Shown piece after piece: positions 16,535 through 24,829 of a stretch of DNA of 64,000 nucleotides. Position 1 is the stretch's first letter; every line of letters starts with the position of its first letter. The notes under the pieces are model-generated. The model ran no database searches, was not told the origin of the DNA, and worked only from the letters and a program-made list of their open reading frames with translations. The stretch lies in contig DASWJS010000017.1 in the NCBI GenBank assembly GCA_036397035.1, positions 62,001-126,000 on the forward strand, written 5' to 3'. This DNA is from DASWJS01 sp036397035. Its GTDB lineage: Bacteria; Actinomycetota; AC-67. Made by a program: the position numbers and the translations under genes.

Positions 16535-17788
16535 GTGCCCGACATCGCTCCGTTCCGCGGCATCCGCTTCGACCCGGCGGCGGTCGGCGACCTTGCGACG
16601 GTCGTCGCCCCGCCCTACGACGTGATCTCCGAGCAACTCCGCTCCGACCTGGAAGCGGCGAGCCCGCACAACATCGTGCGACTCATCCTCGGACGCGACG
16701 AACCCGGGGACGACGAAACGTCGAACAAGTATATGCGGGCGCGCGCGCTGCTCGAGGCCTGGACGGCGGCCGGCGTGCTCCGGCGGGACGAGCGGGACGC
16801 GCTCTACGTGTACCAGCAGAGCTACCGCATCAGGGGCGAGCAGCTCGTCCAGCGCGGTATCCTCGCCGCCGTGGACCTCGACGAAGAGACCGGGGTCCTT
16901 CCCCACGAACGCACCTACGCCGACGTCGTCGACGACCGGTTGCGGCTCCTGCGCGCCACGGCGACGAACCTCGACTGCATCCTGTGCGTGTACGAAGGCA
17001 CCGACCGAGCCGCGAGCGAGGCGATCGAAGCGGCGGTGCGCGCCGAGCCCGTCGCCGCCTTCGGCGACCCCGACGGCGAGCACGCTCTCTGGGCGATGAC
17101 CGAGCCCGCCTCGATCGCCGCGGTGGCCAAGGCGATGCGGGAGACGCCGGTCGTGATCGCCGACGGGCACCATCGCCACGCGACTGCGCTCCGCTATCGC
17201 GACGAGCGGCGCGCCTCGGAGGGACCGGGTCCGTGGGACCGCCAGCTCATGCTGCTGGTCGACGCGAGCCGGCTCGGGCCCTCGGTCCTGCCGATCCACC
17301 GCACGATCGCCTCGCCCGACGCGGCGGCCGTCGCCGCCGCGCTCGTACCCGCCTTCCGGTTGGAGACCGCCCCGGATCCCGATCCGCGCGCGCTCGGCGA
17401 CGAGATCGCGAAGCGGCGGATCTACGGCCGCGCCTACGGCGTCGTGACCGCGGACGGCGCGTGGCTGGCCACGGTGTCCGACCGCGTCGCCGAACGAGAG
17501 GCGATGCCCGCCGAGGCGTCGCCCGCCTGGCGCGACCTCGACGTGAGCGTCCTGCACCGCCTCGTGTTCGACCGGCTGCTCGGCGGCGTCGAGGCTGCCT
17601 ACGCGCACACCGAGGAGGAAGCGGTGGCCGCGGTGCGCGCGGGCGAGGCCACCGTCGCCTTCCTGCTCGCACCGCCCGCGTTCCCGGCGATCAGGGCCGT
17701 CGCGCAGGCGGGTGAGGCGCTCCCGCAGAAATCCACGTTCTTCGTCCCGAAGCCCAAAACCGGCATCGTCCTGCGCGACTTCGCGTAG
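16535..17788 (+). CDS. DUF1015 family protein (SerK/SbnI-like)
   Basis: 417 residues. It starts at the GTG giving the typical N-terminus PDIAPFRGIRFD, then VVAPPYDVIS, characteristic of DUF1015. The central IADGHHRHATALRYRDE motif is the family's catalytic-type signature. Characterised relatives are archaeal and staphylococcal free-serine kinases; whether this bacterial branch has that activity is unknown. Starts further upstream would overlap the divergent HAD-GNAT promoter. Confidence 0.88.
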   Translation: MPDIAPFRGIRFDPAAVGDLATVVAPPYDVISEQLRSDLEAASPHNIVRLILGRDEPGDDETSNKYMRARALLEAWTAAGVLRRDERDALYVYQQSYRIRGEQLVQRGILAAVDLDEETGVLPHERTYADVVDDRLRLLRATATNLDCILCVYEGTDRAASEAIEAAVRAEPVAAFGDPDGEHALWAMTEPASIAAVAKAMRETPVVIADGHHRHATALRYRDERRASEGPGPWDRQLMLLVDASRLGPSVLPIHRTIASPDAAAVAAALVPAFRLETAPDPDPRALGDEIAKRRIYGRAYGVVTADGAWLATVSDRVAEREAMPAEASPAWRDLDVSVLHRLVFDRLLGGVEAAYAHTEEEAVAAVRAGEATVAFLLAPPAFPAIRAVAQAGEALPQKSTFFVPKPKTGIVLRDFA

Positions 17789-17819
17789 GGCGCCCTTTCC
17801 CCCCGGGCGCCGGATGCAC

Positions 17820-17825
17820 TAGCAT
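17820..17825 (+). promoter_or_regulatory. Candidate -10 element for a leaderless mRNA
   Basis: TAGCAT lies 6 nt before the ATG of the following membrane-protein gene, with no ribosome binding site. Confidence 0.4.
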
Positions 17826-17831
17826 CGCGTC

Positions 17832-18404
17832 ATGGTGATGTCCGAGGAAACCGTCCACGTCACGCCCGAAGCCGCAGCGCCCGCGCCGGAGCACACCACC
17901 CGGACCGCGCCCACGACCACCCCGGCCGCCTACCCGGCGGCGGACCCCGCGCAGCGCCCGGCACGCCTGGCGCTCTACCTTGGCGTCGCGCTCGTCGCCG
18001 TCGGCTTCATCGCCATGTACCAGGGGTACAACGGTACGGCGACCAACCCGCTGGTCCAGGCGCAGATCCCCTACGTGGTGTCGGGCGGACTGGTCGGCCT
18101 GGCGCTGGTCGCGCTGGGCGGAGTGACCGTCGGCGTCTACGTCCTGCTCCGCGTCCAGGCCGACTTCCGGGTCGAGCTGATGGCGATGCGGGAGGCGATC
18201 GAGAACCTCAGCGAGTCGATCGCGGGACGCGCCGCGCCGTCGGTCGCGGACCCGGGCGACGACACCGTCCTGGTACCCCGGGGCGGCGGCTCCTTCCACC
18301 GCCGCGACTGCCGCCTGATCGACCGGGCGGAGCACGTCCGGCCGCTTTCACGCGGCGGGGCGGAGCGGGAGGGGCTCCTCCCGTGCAGGATCTGCAAGCC
18401 CTAG
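17832..18404 (+). CDS. Two-helix membrane protein with C-terminal Cys/His motif
   Basis: 190 residues. A Thr/Pro/Ala-rich N-terminal tail (~40 residues) is followed by two membrane helices (~47-66 and ~82-105). A short helical stretch and then FHRRDCRLI ... LLPCRICKP close the protein. This ending resembles the small zinc-binding (Y/F)HxxxC...PCxxC module found at the ends of other actinobacterial proteins and related to Ada-type fingers. Function unknown. Confidence 0.75.
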   Translation: MVMSEETVHVTPEAAAPAPEHTTRTAPTTTPAAYPAADPAQRPARLALYLGVALVAVGFIAMYQGYNGTATNPLVQAQIPYVVSGGLVGLALVALGGVTVGVYVLLRVQADFRVELMAMREAIENLSESIAGRAAPSVADPGDDTVLVPRGGGSFHRRDCRLIDRAEHVRPLSRGGAEREGLLPCRICKP

Positions 18405-18482
18405 CAGGAGTTGGGAGCCGGGCGCAGAAGGATTACAGGGTGGGGAACGTTGGCCGGCGGTAAGCCGCGGAGGGTGATCGCT

Positions 18483-19871
18483 GTGAAGAAGACTCTGTCC
18501 TTCTTGGTGTGCATGGGACTCGCGCTGAGCGCTTGCGGGCTCAAGGTGCCCGCCACGATCGTCGCCGGATCCGACGCCGAGCTGAACGGCATTACCGACC
18601 CGGCCGACGCCGCGGCCATCGATCCCGCGACGGGCGACGTGCTCGATCCGACGGTCATCGATCCGGTCCTGGGCGAGACGGTGGAGGGCCCCGTCGCGGG
18701 CGACTCGATCTTCAACCTCGAGCGCGAGGGCGTGACGCGGGACAAGATCACGATCTGCGCCCACGTCCCCATCACCGGCGCCGCTCCCATCCAGCACCAC
18801 CCCAACCGCTTCGGCCAGTTCTACTTCGACGCGGTCAACGCCGAGCAGGGCGGCGTCTACGGGCGGGAGGTCGTCTTCCGCGCGATCGACGACCAGTACT
18901 ACCCGGCCGGCGCGCGCGCCGCGATGGAGCAGTGCGCGCGAGAGGGCGCCTTCATCTACTTCGGCGCGGCGGGCACCGACCAGATCGTCTCGGTCGCCAA
19001 GTGGGCGGAGACGAAGCGGGTCCCGTACATCCACGGCCCCAGCTCGGACAAGGACATGGCCGGGCTGCACTACAACGTGTTCGCCGGTCCGAGCTACGAG
19101 TACCAGCACAAGCTGCTCGCGAGGTACCTCGTCAAGCGCTACGGGAAGGACCAGGTCTTCGGGACGGTCCACGTCGCCTCGCCGTTCTTCGAGTCGGGCG
19201 CCAAGGCCTTCGCCGACGAGCTGAAAAAGCTGGGTGCGCAGCACGCGGTGACCATCCAGGTGCAGAAGGACGAAAGCCAGTTCTCCAACGTCTTCTTCCA
19301 GCTCCAGAACGCCGAGGTGGACATCGTCAACAACTTCACGACGCCCAACATCTGGATCAAGATGTTGAACCAGAAGCCGCCGACCTACGACCCGATCTGG
19401 ACCGCGGTCAGCCCGGTGGCCGGCTTCAACATCGTCTCGGCGGCGCTCGCCGGAGCCAACGCGGACGCCGTCGTGTTCCACAACTTCGGGCCCGCCTGCG
19501 AGTGTCAGACCTATACCGAGGCCATCCCGCCGCCCAAGAGCCTGCCGTGGTACGACGACATCCAGGAGTTCCTGCGGGTCTTCAAGAAGTACTCGCCCGA
19601 GAAGGACCCGGCGCCGGACGACTTCGACTACTCCTCCTACCTTGCCGCCAAGGGCGTCCACCGCTTGCTGCTCGAGCTGGGCAAGGACCCGACCCGCACG
19701 AAGCTCTTCGAGCTCTTCGACTCCTACAAGGAGAAGCCGGCAGACGTCTATCCGGGGTGCGCGGCCGACTTCACCCGGGGATCCTCGCGGGTGGGCGCGT
19801 GGCGCGTGAACGTGTTCGACCTCGCGAACGGCGTCTGGAAGCAGACCGAGAGCTGCATCGACAGCGTCTGA
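18483..19871 (+). CDS. ABC-transporter substrate-binding lipoprotein (HAAT/Liv type), system 1
   Basis: 462 residues. The GTG start is preceded by GGAGGG and gives a lipoprotein signal MKKTLSFLVCMGLALSAC, with lipobox LSAC and lipidated Cys18. The body is a type I periplasmic-binding fold (ITGAAPIQHHPNRFGQFYFD, then ANGVY-like and FGAAGTDQIVSVAKWAE segments) of the LivJ/amide-urea class. An Asp/Ala-rich linker of ~60 residues separates the lipid anchor from the domain. It heads the first transporter operon. Ligand not predictable; branched-chain amino acids, amides or urea are all possible. Confidence 0.9.
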   Translation: MKKTLSFLVCMGLALSACGLKVPATIVAGSDAELNGITDPADAAAIDPATGDVLDPTVIDPVLGETVEGPVAGDSIFNLEREGVTRDKITICAHVPITGAAPIQHHPNRFGQFYFDAVNAEQGGVYGREVVFRAIDDQYYPAGARAAMEQCAREGAFIYFGAAGTDQIVSVAKWAETKRVPYIHGPSSDKDMAGLHYNVFAGPSYEYQHKLLARYLVKRYGKDQVFGTVHVASPFFESGAKAFADELKKLGAQHAVTIQVQKDESQFSNVFFQLQNAEVDIVNNFTTPNIWIKMLNQKPPTYDPIWTAVSPVAGFNIVSAALAGANADAVVFHNFGPACECQTYTEAIPPPKSLPWYDDIQEFLRVFKKYSPEKDPAPDDFDYSSYLAAKGVHRLLLELGKDPTRTKLFELFDSYKEKPADVYPGCAADFTRGSSRVGAWRVNVFDLANGVWKQTESCIDSV

Positions 19872-19921
19872 GCCGATAGCGCGCTCGCCCCTCGACGGGA
19901 TAGCGTGAGGCCTTCACGCCC

Positions 19922-20788
19922 ATGGATGCTGTCTTCAACGGCTTGCTCGCGGGAATCGCCGAAGGCGCCGCCTTCGGCCTGGTGGCCCTCGGCATCGTCC
20001 TGGTCTACAAGGCTACGCGCGTGCTCAACTTCGCCCAGGGCGAGATCGCCACGCTCTGCCTCTACATCGCCTGGGAGCTGACCGAGCTGAGCGTGCCGGT
20101 CTTCCTCGCCGCCGCGGTCGCGCTGCTGCTGGCCGCGGCGCTCGGCGCGGCGACCGAGCTGCTCCTTCGTCCGCTCGCTTCCGCCCCGCGCCTGACGGTG
20201 ACGGTCGCGACGCTCGGCATCGCAACCGTGCTCGGCTCGACGCAACTGCTGTGGTTCCAGACCAACGGACGCGCGCTGCCGGCGTTCCTCGCGGGCGAGG
20301 CGATCCAGATCGGCCAGATCTCCTTCAAGTGGACGCAGGTGCTCGCGCTCATCGTGTCGATCGGGCTCGGGCTCGCGCTCTTCGCCTTCTTCAAGCGCAC
20401 GCTCTTCGGCCTCGGCGTTCTCGCCGCCGCGCAGGACCAAACCGCGCTGCGCCTGCAAGGCGTGCCCTTCAGCCAGGTCTCGATCTTCACCTGGTCGAGC
20501 GGCGCCATTCTCACGACGCTGGCCGGCCTGATCCTGATCCCCGGCATCGGCCCGTTCTTCCCCTTCGAGATGACGCGCGCCTTCCTCATCCCCTCCCTCG
20601 CCGCCGCGCTGGTCGGCGGGCTCACGAGCCTGCCGGGCGCGTTCGTGGGGGGCCTGGTGATCGGGATCGCCAAGAACCTCACCGTGTTCAACTGGCAGGC
20701 GAGCGGAGCCGAGTTCATGACGATCTTCGTCGTGATGGTGCTCGTGCTGCTCTTCCGGCCGCAAGGTTTGCTGGGTGAGGAAGCATGA
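19922..20788 (+). CDS. livH: Branched-chain-type ABC transporter permease LivH
   Basis: 288 residues, eight or so membrane helices. The N-terminus FNGLLAGIAEGAAFGLVALG and VYKATRVLNFAQGEIATL are diagnostic for LivH-type permeases (the NFAQGE box). GLTSLPGAFVGGLVIG occurs near the C-terminus. The stop overlaps the start of the LivM-LivG fusion by 4 nt. A TAGCGT hexamer lies 15-20 nt upstream of the ATG but may be chance. Confidence 0.94.
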   Translation: MDAVFNGLLAGIAEGAAFGLVALGIVLVYKATRVLNFAQGEIATLCLYIAWELTELSVPVFLAAAVALLLAAALGAATELLLRPLASAPRLTVTVATLGIATVLGSTQLLWFQTNGRALPAFLAGEAIQIGQISFKWTQVLALIVSIGLGLALFAFFKRTLFGLGVLAAAQDQTALRLQGVPFSQVSIFTWSSGAILTTLAGLILIPGIGPFFPFEMTRAFLIPSLAAALVGGLTSLPGAFVGGLVIGIAKNLTVFNWQASGAEFMTIFVVMVLVLLFRPQGLLGEEA

Positions 20789-23079
20789 CGACCGCTCCCG
20801 CGTTCCTCCCCGGCCGAGCCGAAGCCGTCCGCACGATGTGGGCGAGCCGCGCGGTGATGCTCGCCATCCTCGTCGCATTCTTCTCCATCCCGGGCCTTCC
20901 GTGGGTAAACGACAGCCGCGAGTTCCTGATCGCATGGGCGATGTGCTCCGCCCTGGTGGGCATGAGCATGAACGTGCTCGCCGGCTACGCCGGCCAGATC
21001 TCACTCGCGCAGGCGGTGATCTTCGGCACGGGCGCCTTCGCGATGGGCAACCTGGTGACGAACGCGGGCGTTCCCTGGCTCGTCGCGCTTCCGCTCGCCG
21101 GCATCATCACCTCGGCGCTGACGCTCGTGATCGGGTTCCCGGCGCTGCGCATCCGCGGGCTCCACCTGGCGATCGCGACGCTCGGGTTCCAGTTCATGAT
21201 GGCCCGCCTGCTGTTCCGGTCGCGCCTGATCACCGGCGGCACGGCCGGCATCGACATCGAGCGTCCGGTGCTGTTCGGCGTCGACCTCGCGAACAACGAC
21301 CAGGCCCTGCTGTGGGTGATCCTGTCGGTGTTCGCGATCATCTGGATGGTCGACCGCAACCTCACGCGCACGCGAGCCGGCCGGGCCTTCTTCGCGGTGC
21401 GCCAGGACGAGCAGGTCGCGGCCTCCTTCGGCATCCCGGTCGCGCGCTACAAGCTCCTCGCGTTCGCGATCAGCGGCTTCTACGCCGGCATCGCCGGCGC
21501 GCTGTTCGGCACGCTGCAGCAGGACGTCTCGGCGGAGCTGTTCGACTTCATCTTCTCCATCGAGTTCCTCGTCTTCGCCGTGCTCGGCGGGCTCGGGTCG
21601 CGCGCCGGCACCGCGATCGGCGCGGCGTTCCCGGTCATGTACCGCAACATCCTGAGCTTCCTCGCCACGACCGGCGCGCTCATCGGCGGCTTGTTGCTCG
21701 TCGGCACGCTGCTGCGATACGAGGGTGGCATCGCCGCGCAAGGCCGTGAGCTGGGCGAGAACGCGCGCGCTCTCTACCGGCGCGGTCACGTCTACGGCGT
21801 CGCGTTCCTCGGCGCGCTGACGGTCACCATCGCGGCGGCCGTCGGGCTGCCCTACGCGATCTGGGCGGCCGGGCTCAAGCTGACCACGTTCCCGAACATC
21901 ATCATCGGTCTGGGCACCGGCGTGACCGTGTCCTTGCTGCTGGAGAAGCGCATCCGCGCGGCGGCGATGCGTCCTCCGACCACCGCGGACCGAGCGCTGG
22001 TGAGCACGCTCGCGGCGATCGGATCGATCGTCGGCGTGGCGATCCTGGTGTTCGCGATCCGCTACCTGCTCGACTGGGCCTTCGACGTCGAGGCCGGCTC
22101 GGCGACCCTGGCGTGGATCGTGAGCGCAATCGGCGCCGGCGCGCTGGCCGCGTTCCTCCTTCGGCAGTACGCGGGCGACCACGGCCCGGTCGCGCACGCG
22201 CCGCCTCTCGCCGCGCAGCAGGCGCAGCCCGTGCTCGCCGCTCCCACGCTGGTCCGTCGCCCGGCCGCCCGCGAACCGTATCGAGGCCCGCTGCTGGACG
22301 TGCGGGACCTCGCCATGCACTTCGGCGGCGTCCGCGCGCTCGACGGCGTGAGCCTCGAAGTGCGCGCGGGCGAGCTGATCGGGATCATGGGCCCCAACGG
22401 GTCGGGCAAGACGACCATGCTCAACTGCATCTCGGGGTTCCTGACGCCGACGAGCGGCGACGTGCGCTACCGGGGACGCTCCGTCAACCGCAAGGCGCCG
22501 CACGTCCGCGCCGCGCTCGGCATCGGCCGCACCTTCCAGCACGTCGGCCTGGTCAAGAGCGAAACCGTCGCCGACAACTTCGTCATCGCGCAGCACCTCG
22601 AATGCCGCTACCCGACGATGCTCGGCTTGCTGCGAACGACGGACGTGATCGAAGAGGAAGCGCGCCTGAAGGCCCGCGCGTCAGCCGTGATCGACATGCT
22701 CGGGCTCGGGGACATCCGGGGCGAGCGCGTGTCCGCGCTCCCCCACGGTCGCGCCAAGCTCGTCGAGCTTGGCTGCGCGCTGGTGACCGGACCCGAGCTG
22801 TTGCTCCTGGACGAGCCCGCGGCCGGCGTCGGACCGCAAGAAGCCGACGCGCTCGGCGAGAGCCTGCAGGAGATCGCGCGGCAGTTCGGCGTCACGATCC
22901 TGATGATCGAGCACCACGTCCCGCTCATGCTCTCCACGTGCGACTACATCTACGTGCTGAACTTCGGCCAGTTGCTGACGCACGGCGAGCCGGCGGAGGT
23001 CTCGCGCCACCCCGACGTGATCGCGGCCTACCTCGGGACGACCGGGAAGGAGGCGAGCGTTGCCGCTACTGGCGGTTGA
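20785..23079 (+). CDS. LivM permease-LivG ATPase fusion with extra membrane segment
   Basis: 764 residues. Residues ~1-320 are LivM-like (NVLAGYAGQISLAQAVIFG; FAISGFYAGIAGALFG; VLGGLGSRAGTAIG). Residues ~330-470 add about four further hydrophobic helices that canonical LivM lacks. After an Ala/Pro linker (~475-505), residues ~508-755 are a LivG ATPase with Walker A GPNGSGKT (Lys542), Q-loop RTFQHVGL, Walker B LLLLDEP and switch His in EHHVPL. The ABC signature is unusual (LPHGRAKLVELG instead of LSxGxxR). One polypeptide thus supplies a permease and an ATPase that are normally separate. Overlaps livH by ATGA. Confidence 0.92.
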   Translation: MTTAPAFLPGRAEAVRTMWASRAVMLAILVAFFSIPGLPWVNDSREFLIAWAMCSALVGMSMNVLAGYAGQISLAQAVIFGTGAFAMGNLVTNAGVPWLVALPLAGIITSALTLVIGFPALRIRGLHLAIATLGFQFMMARLLFRSRLITGGTAGIDIERPVLFGVDLANNDQALLWVILSVFAIIWMVDRNLTRTRAGRAFFAVRQDEQVAASFGIPVARYKLLAFAISGFYAGIAGALFGTLQQDVSAELFDFIFSIEFLVFAVLGGLGSRAGTAIGAAFPVMYRNILSFLATTGALIGGLLLVGTLLRYEGGIAAQGRELGENARALYRRGHVYGVAFLGALTVTIAAAVGLPYAIWAAGLKLTTFPNIIIGLGTGVTVSLLLEKRIRAAAMRPPTTADRALVSTLAAIGSIVGVAILVFAIRYLLDWAFDVEAGSATLAWIVSAIGAGALAAFLLRQYAGDHGPVAHAPPLAAQQAQPVLAAPTLVRRPAAREPYRGPLLDVRDLAMHFGGVRALDGVSLEVRAGELIGIMGPNGSGKTTMLNCISGFLTPTSGDVRYRGRSVNRKAPHVRAALGIGRTFQHVGLVKSETVADNFVIAQHLECRYPTMLGLLRTTDVIEEEARLKARASAVIDMLGLGDIRGERVSALPHGRAKLVELGCALVTGPELLLLDEPAAGVGPQEADALGESLQEIARQFGVTILMIEHHVPLMLSTCDYIYVLNFGQLLTHGEPAEVSRHPDVIAAYLGTTGKEASVAATGG

Positions 23080-23905
23080 GGACCTGCGCGCCGGGTACGG
23101 CACCGTCCCCGCGCTGCACGGCGTCTCACTCGAGGTCGAGGAACGCGAGATCGTCGCGGTGCTCGGTCCGAACGGCGCGGGCAAGACCACGACGCTGTCG
23201 GCGATCTCCGGGTTGATCAAGCCGTGGAGCGGCCGCGTCGTCTTCGACGGCGCCGACATCGGCGGCGCGACCCCCACCGAGACGGTCGCGCTCGGCATCG
23301 CGCACGTCCCCGAAGGCCGCCACGTGTTCCCGGCGCTGTCGGTGGAGGAGAACCTCAAGATCGGGTCGTGGGCGCAGCGCAAGGTGGACGGCTCCTACCG
23401 GACGAACGTCGAGCGCGTGTTCGGCTACTTCCCCCGGCTCCGCGAGCGCAAGAACCAGCTCGCCGGGACGCTCTCGGGCGGCGAGCAGCAGATGCTCGCA
23501 ATCGGGCGCGCGCTGATGAGCGCGCCGCGACTGCTCATCATCGACGAGGCGGCCCTGGGCCTGGCGCCGGTCATGGTCGACACCGTGTTCGAGATCGTCA
23601 AGGCGATCCGCGACGACGGCAACACCGTGCTCTTGGTCGAGCAGAACGCACCGGTCACGCTCGCGCTCGCGGACCGCGTCTACTTGATGCAGCGCGGCGA
23701 GATCGTCACCGGCGGCCCGTCGGCCGAGGTTCGCGAGCGCGGCGTCCTGGACGCGTACCTGGGCCCGATGGCCGCCGCGGCCCGCGCGATGGCGGGCGAC
23801 CCGGCCTCGAAACCCGGTAACCCCGGACGAAACGGAAGCGCCGGCGCCCGGCCGGCGCGCAGGAAAACCTCCCGCACGGGGAGGAAATCGCCCTCCAGCG
23901 ACTAA
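23060..23905 (+). CDS. livF: Branched-chain-type ABC transporter ATPase LivF, system 1
   Basis: 281 residues. The TTG start sits 6 nt after AAGGAGG, inside the end of the preceding gene (20-nt overlap). Walker A GPNGAGKTT, signature LSGGEQQMLAIGRALM, Walker B LLIIDEAALGLAP and switch QNAP are all intact. The LivF trademark HVPEGRHVFPALSVEENL is present. The last ~45 residues form a basic, Gly/Ser/Arg-rich tail beyond the usual LivF end. It closes transporter operon 1. Confidence 0.95.
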   Translation: MPLLAVEDLRAGYGTVPALHGVSLEVEEREIVAVLGPNGAGKTTTLSAISGLIKPWSGRVVFDGADIGGATPTETVALGIAHVPEGRHVFPALSVEENLKIGSWAQRKVDGSYRTNVERVFGYFPRLRERKNQLAGTLSGGEQQMLAIGRALMSAPRLLIIDEAALGLAPVMVDTVFEIVKAIRDDGNTVLLVEQNAPVTLALADRVYLMQRGEIVTGGPSAEVRERGVLDAYLGPMAAAARAMAGDPASKPGNPGRNGSAGARPARRKTSRTGRKSPSSD

Positions 23906-23928
23906 TCCTTACCTCAAGGAGTGTCAAG

Positions 23929-23953
23929 GCGAGCTTCCCGGGGGGGAGCTTGC
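23929..23953 (+). terminator. Hairpin after livF of system 1
   Basis: An 11-bp stem (with two G-U pairs) and a 3-nt loop lies 23 nt after the livF stop, with no U-tract following. It is consistent with a weak or factor-dependent terminator between the first transporter operon and the secreted-protein gene. Confidence 0.4.
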
Positions 23954-23969
23954 AGACAAGGAGGGTCTC

Positions 23970-24707
23970 ATGCGACGTCGCTTGGTGGCGGGTCTCGCCA
24001 CGGCGGCCGCGCTGGTATCGATGTTCGGCGGGATGCAGCCGGCCAGCGCGACCCACGGATGTACCGCAGCGGATTGCTACCCAGCCACGGTCGCCGTTCT
24101 CGAAGGTGGCGGGCTGGTGTGTAACAGGGCGGTCTCGCCCACCGACGCCCAGATCCCGAACGGCTTCGGCTTCCCCAGCGCGGCCAACTGGCCGCAGCAG
24201 TGCGCGTTCCAGTCCGACGAGCTGTGGGATGCGCGTGGCGGCGGCCCCGCCCCCTTCGGCCAAGGCCTCTACTGGCCGGGCGCCGGTCCGCCGGCCACCG
24301 GTCCCTTCAGCTTCGTGACCGACCACGCGGCGGGCGCGCCGAACGGGCTCTGCGTCTCGTCGGCCAACGGTCCCGGCTGCGAGTTCAAGTCCTTCGGCTT
24401 GCTGTCCCCCGGCTCGTCCGGCTACGGCGCGTACTGCGGGTCCTCGCTCGGGAAGGGCTTCAGCGAGTTCCGCTCCGGCCTCGCCGGCGACCCCGTCGTG
24501 AAGGCCAACTTCGGCTGGGACCAGAGCGCGGCCACGATCCTGCCCCTGGAGGGCGAGGTTCGTTCGCCGGCGGCCCTGTCGGGCGGCTCGGTGACGGGCT
24601 TCGTGTCCTCGCGCGGCACGAACGCGGGCAGCGAGAGCGGCGGCAACTGCGGGATCACCGCGTCGACCTTCAAGTTCCAGGTCGAGGGAATGATCATCAC
24701 GTACTGA
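23970..24707 (+). CDS. Secreted protein of unknown function
   Basis: 245 residues with a Sec signal peptide (basic MRRR, hydrophobic core, ...PASATHG, cleavage near 28). AAGGAGGG precedes the ATG. The mature part is Gly/Ser-rich with seven or so cysteines, which in a Gram-positive secreted protein suggests disulfides. No known domain was recognised. It is placed between two Liv-type transporters and transcribed with them in direction, but a hairpin separates it from the first. Confidence 0.75.
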   Translation: MRRRLVAGLATAAALVSMFGGMQPASATHGCTAADCYPATVAVLEGGGLVCNRAVSPTDAQIPNGFGFPSAANWPQQCAFQSDELWDARGGGPAPFGQGLYWPGAGPPATGPFSFVTDHAAGAPNGLCVSSANGPGCEFKSFGLLSPGSSGYGAYCGSSLGKGFSEFRSGLAGDPVVKANFGWDQSAATILPLEGEVRSPAALSGGSVTGFVSSRGTNAGSESGGNCGITASTFKFQVEGMIITY

Positions 24708-24753
24708 CGGATATTCCGTTACGTAATGGTTTGAGACTCGTTGTCTAGAATGG

Positions 24754-24795
24754 CGTCCGATGGGCGCTGGGTGAAGGCCCGGCGTCCATCGGACG
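24754..24795 (+). promoter_or_regulatory. Hairpin in the 5' region of the 1019-residue protein gene
   Basis: A perfect 10-bp inverted repeat (CGTCCGATGG / CCATCGGACG) with a 22-nt GC-rich interior begins three bases after a TAGAAT hexamer at 24746-24751 that could be a -10. It could terminate the upstream gene or be a structured leader. There is no U-tract. Confidence 0.4.
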
Positions 24796-24829
24796 TATCA
24801 GGGTGAGAAGTCGCGCACGAAGGAGAGCC

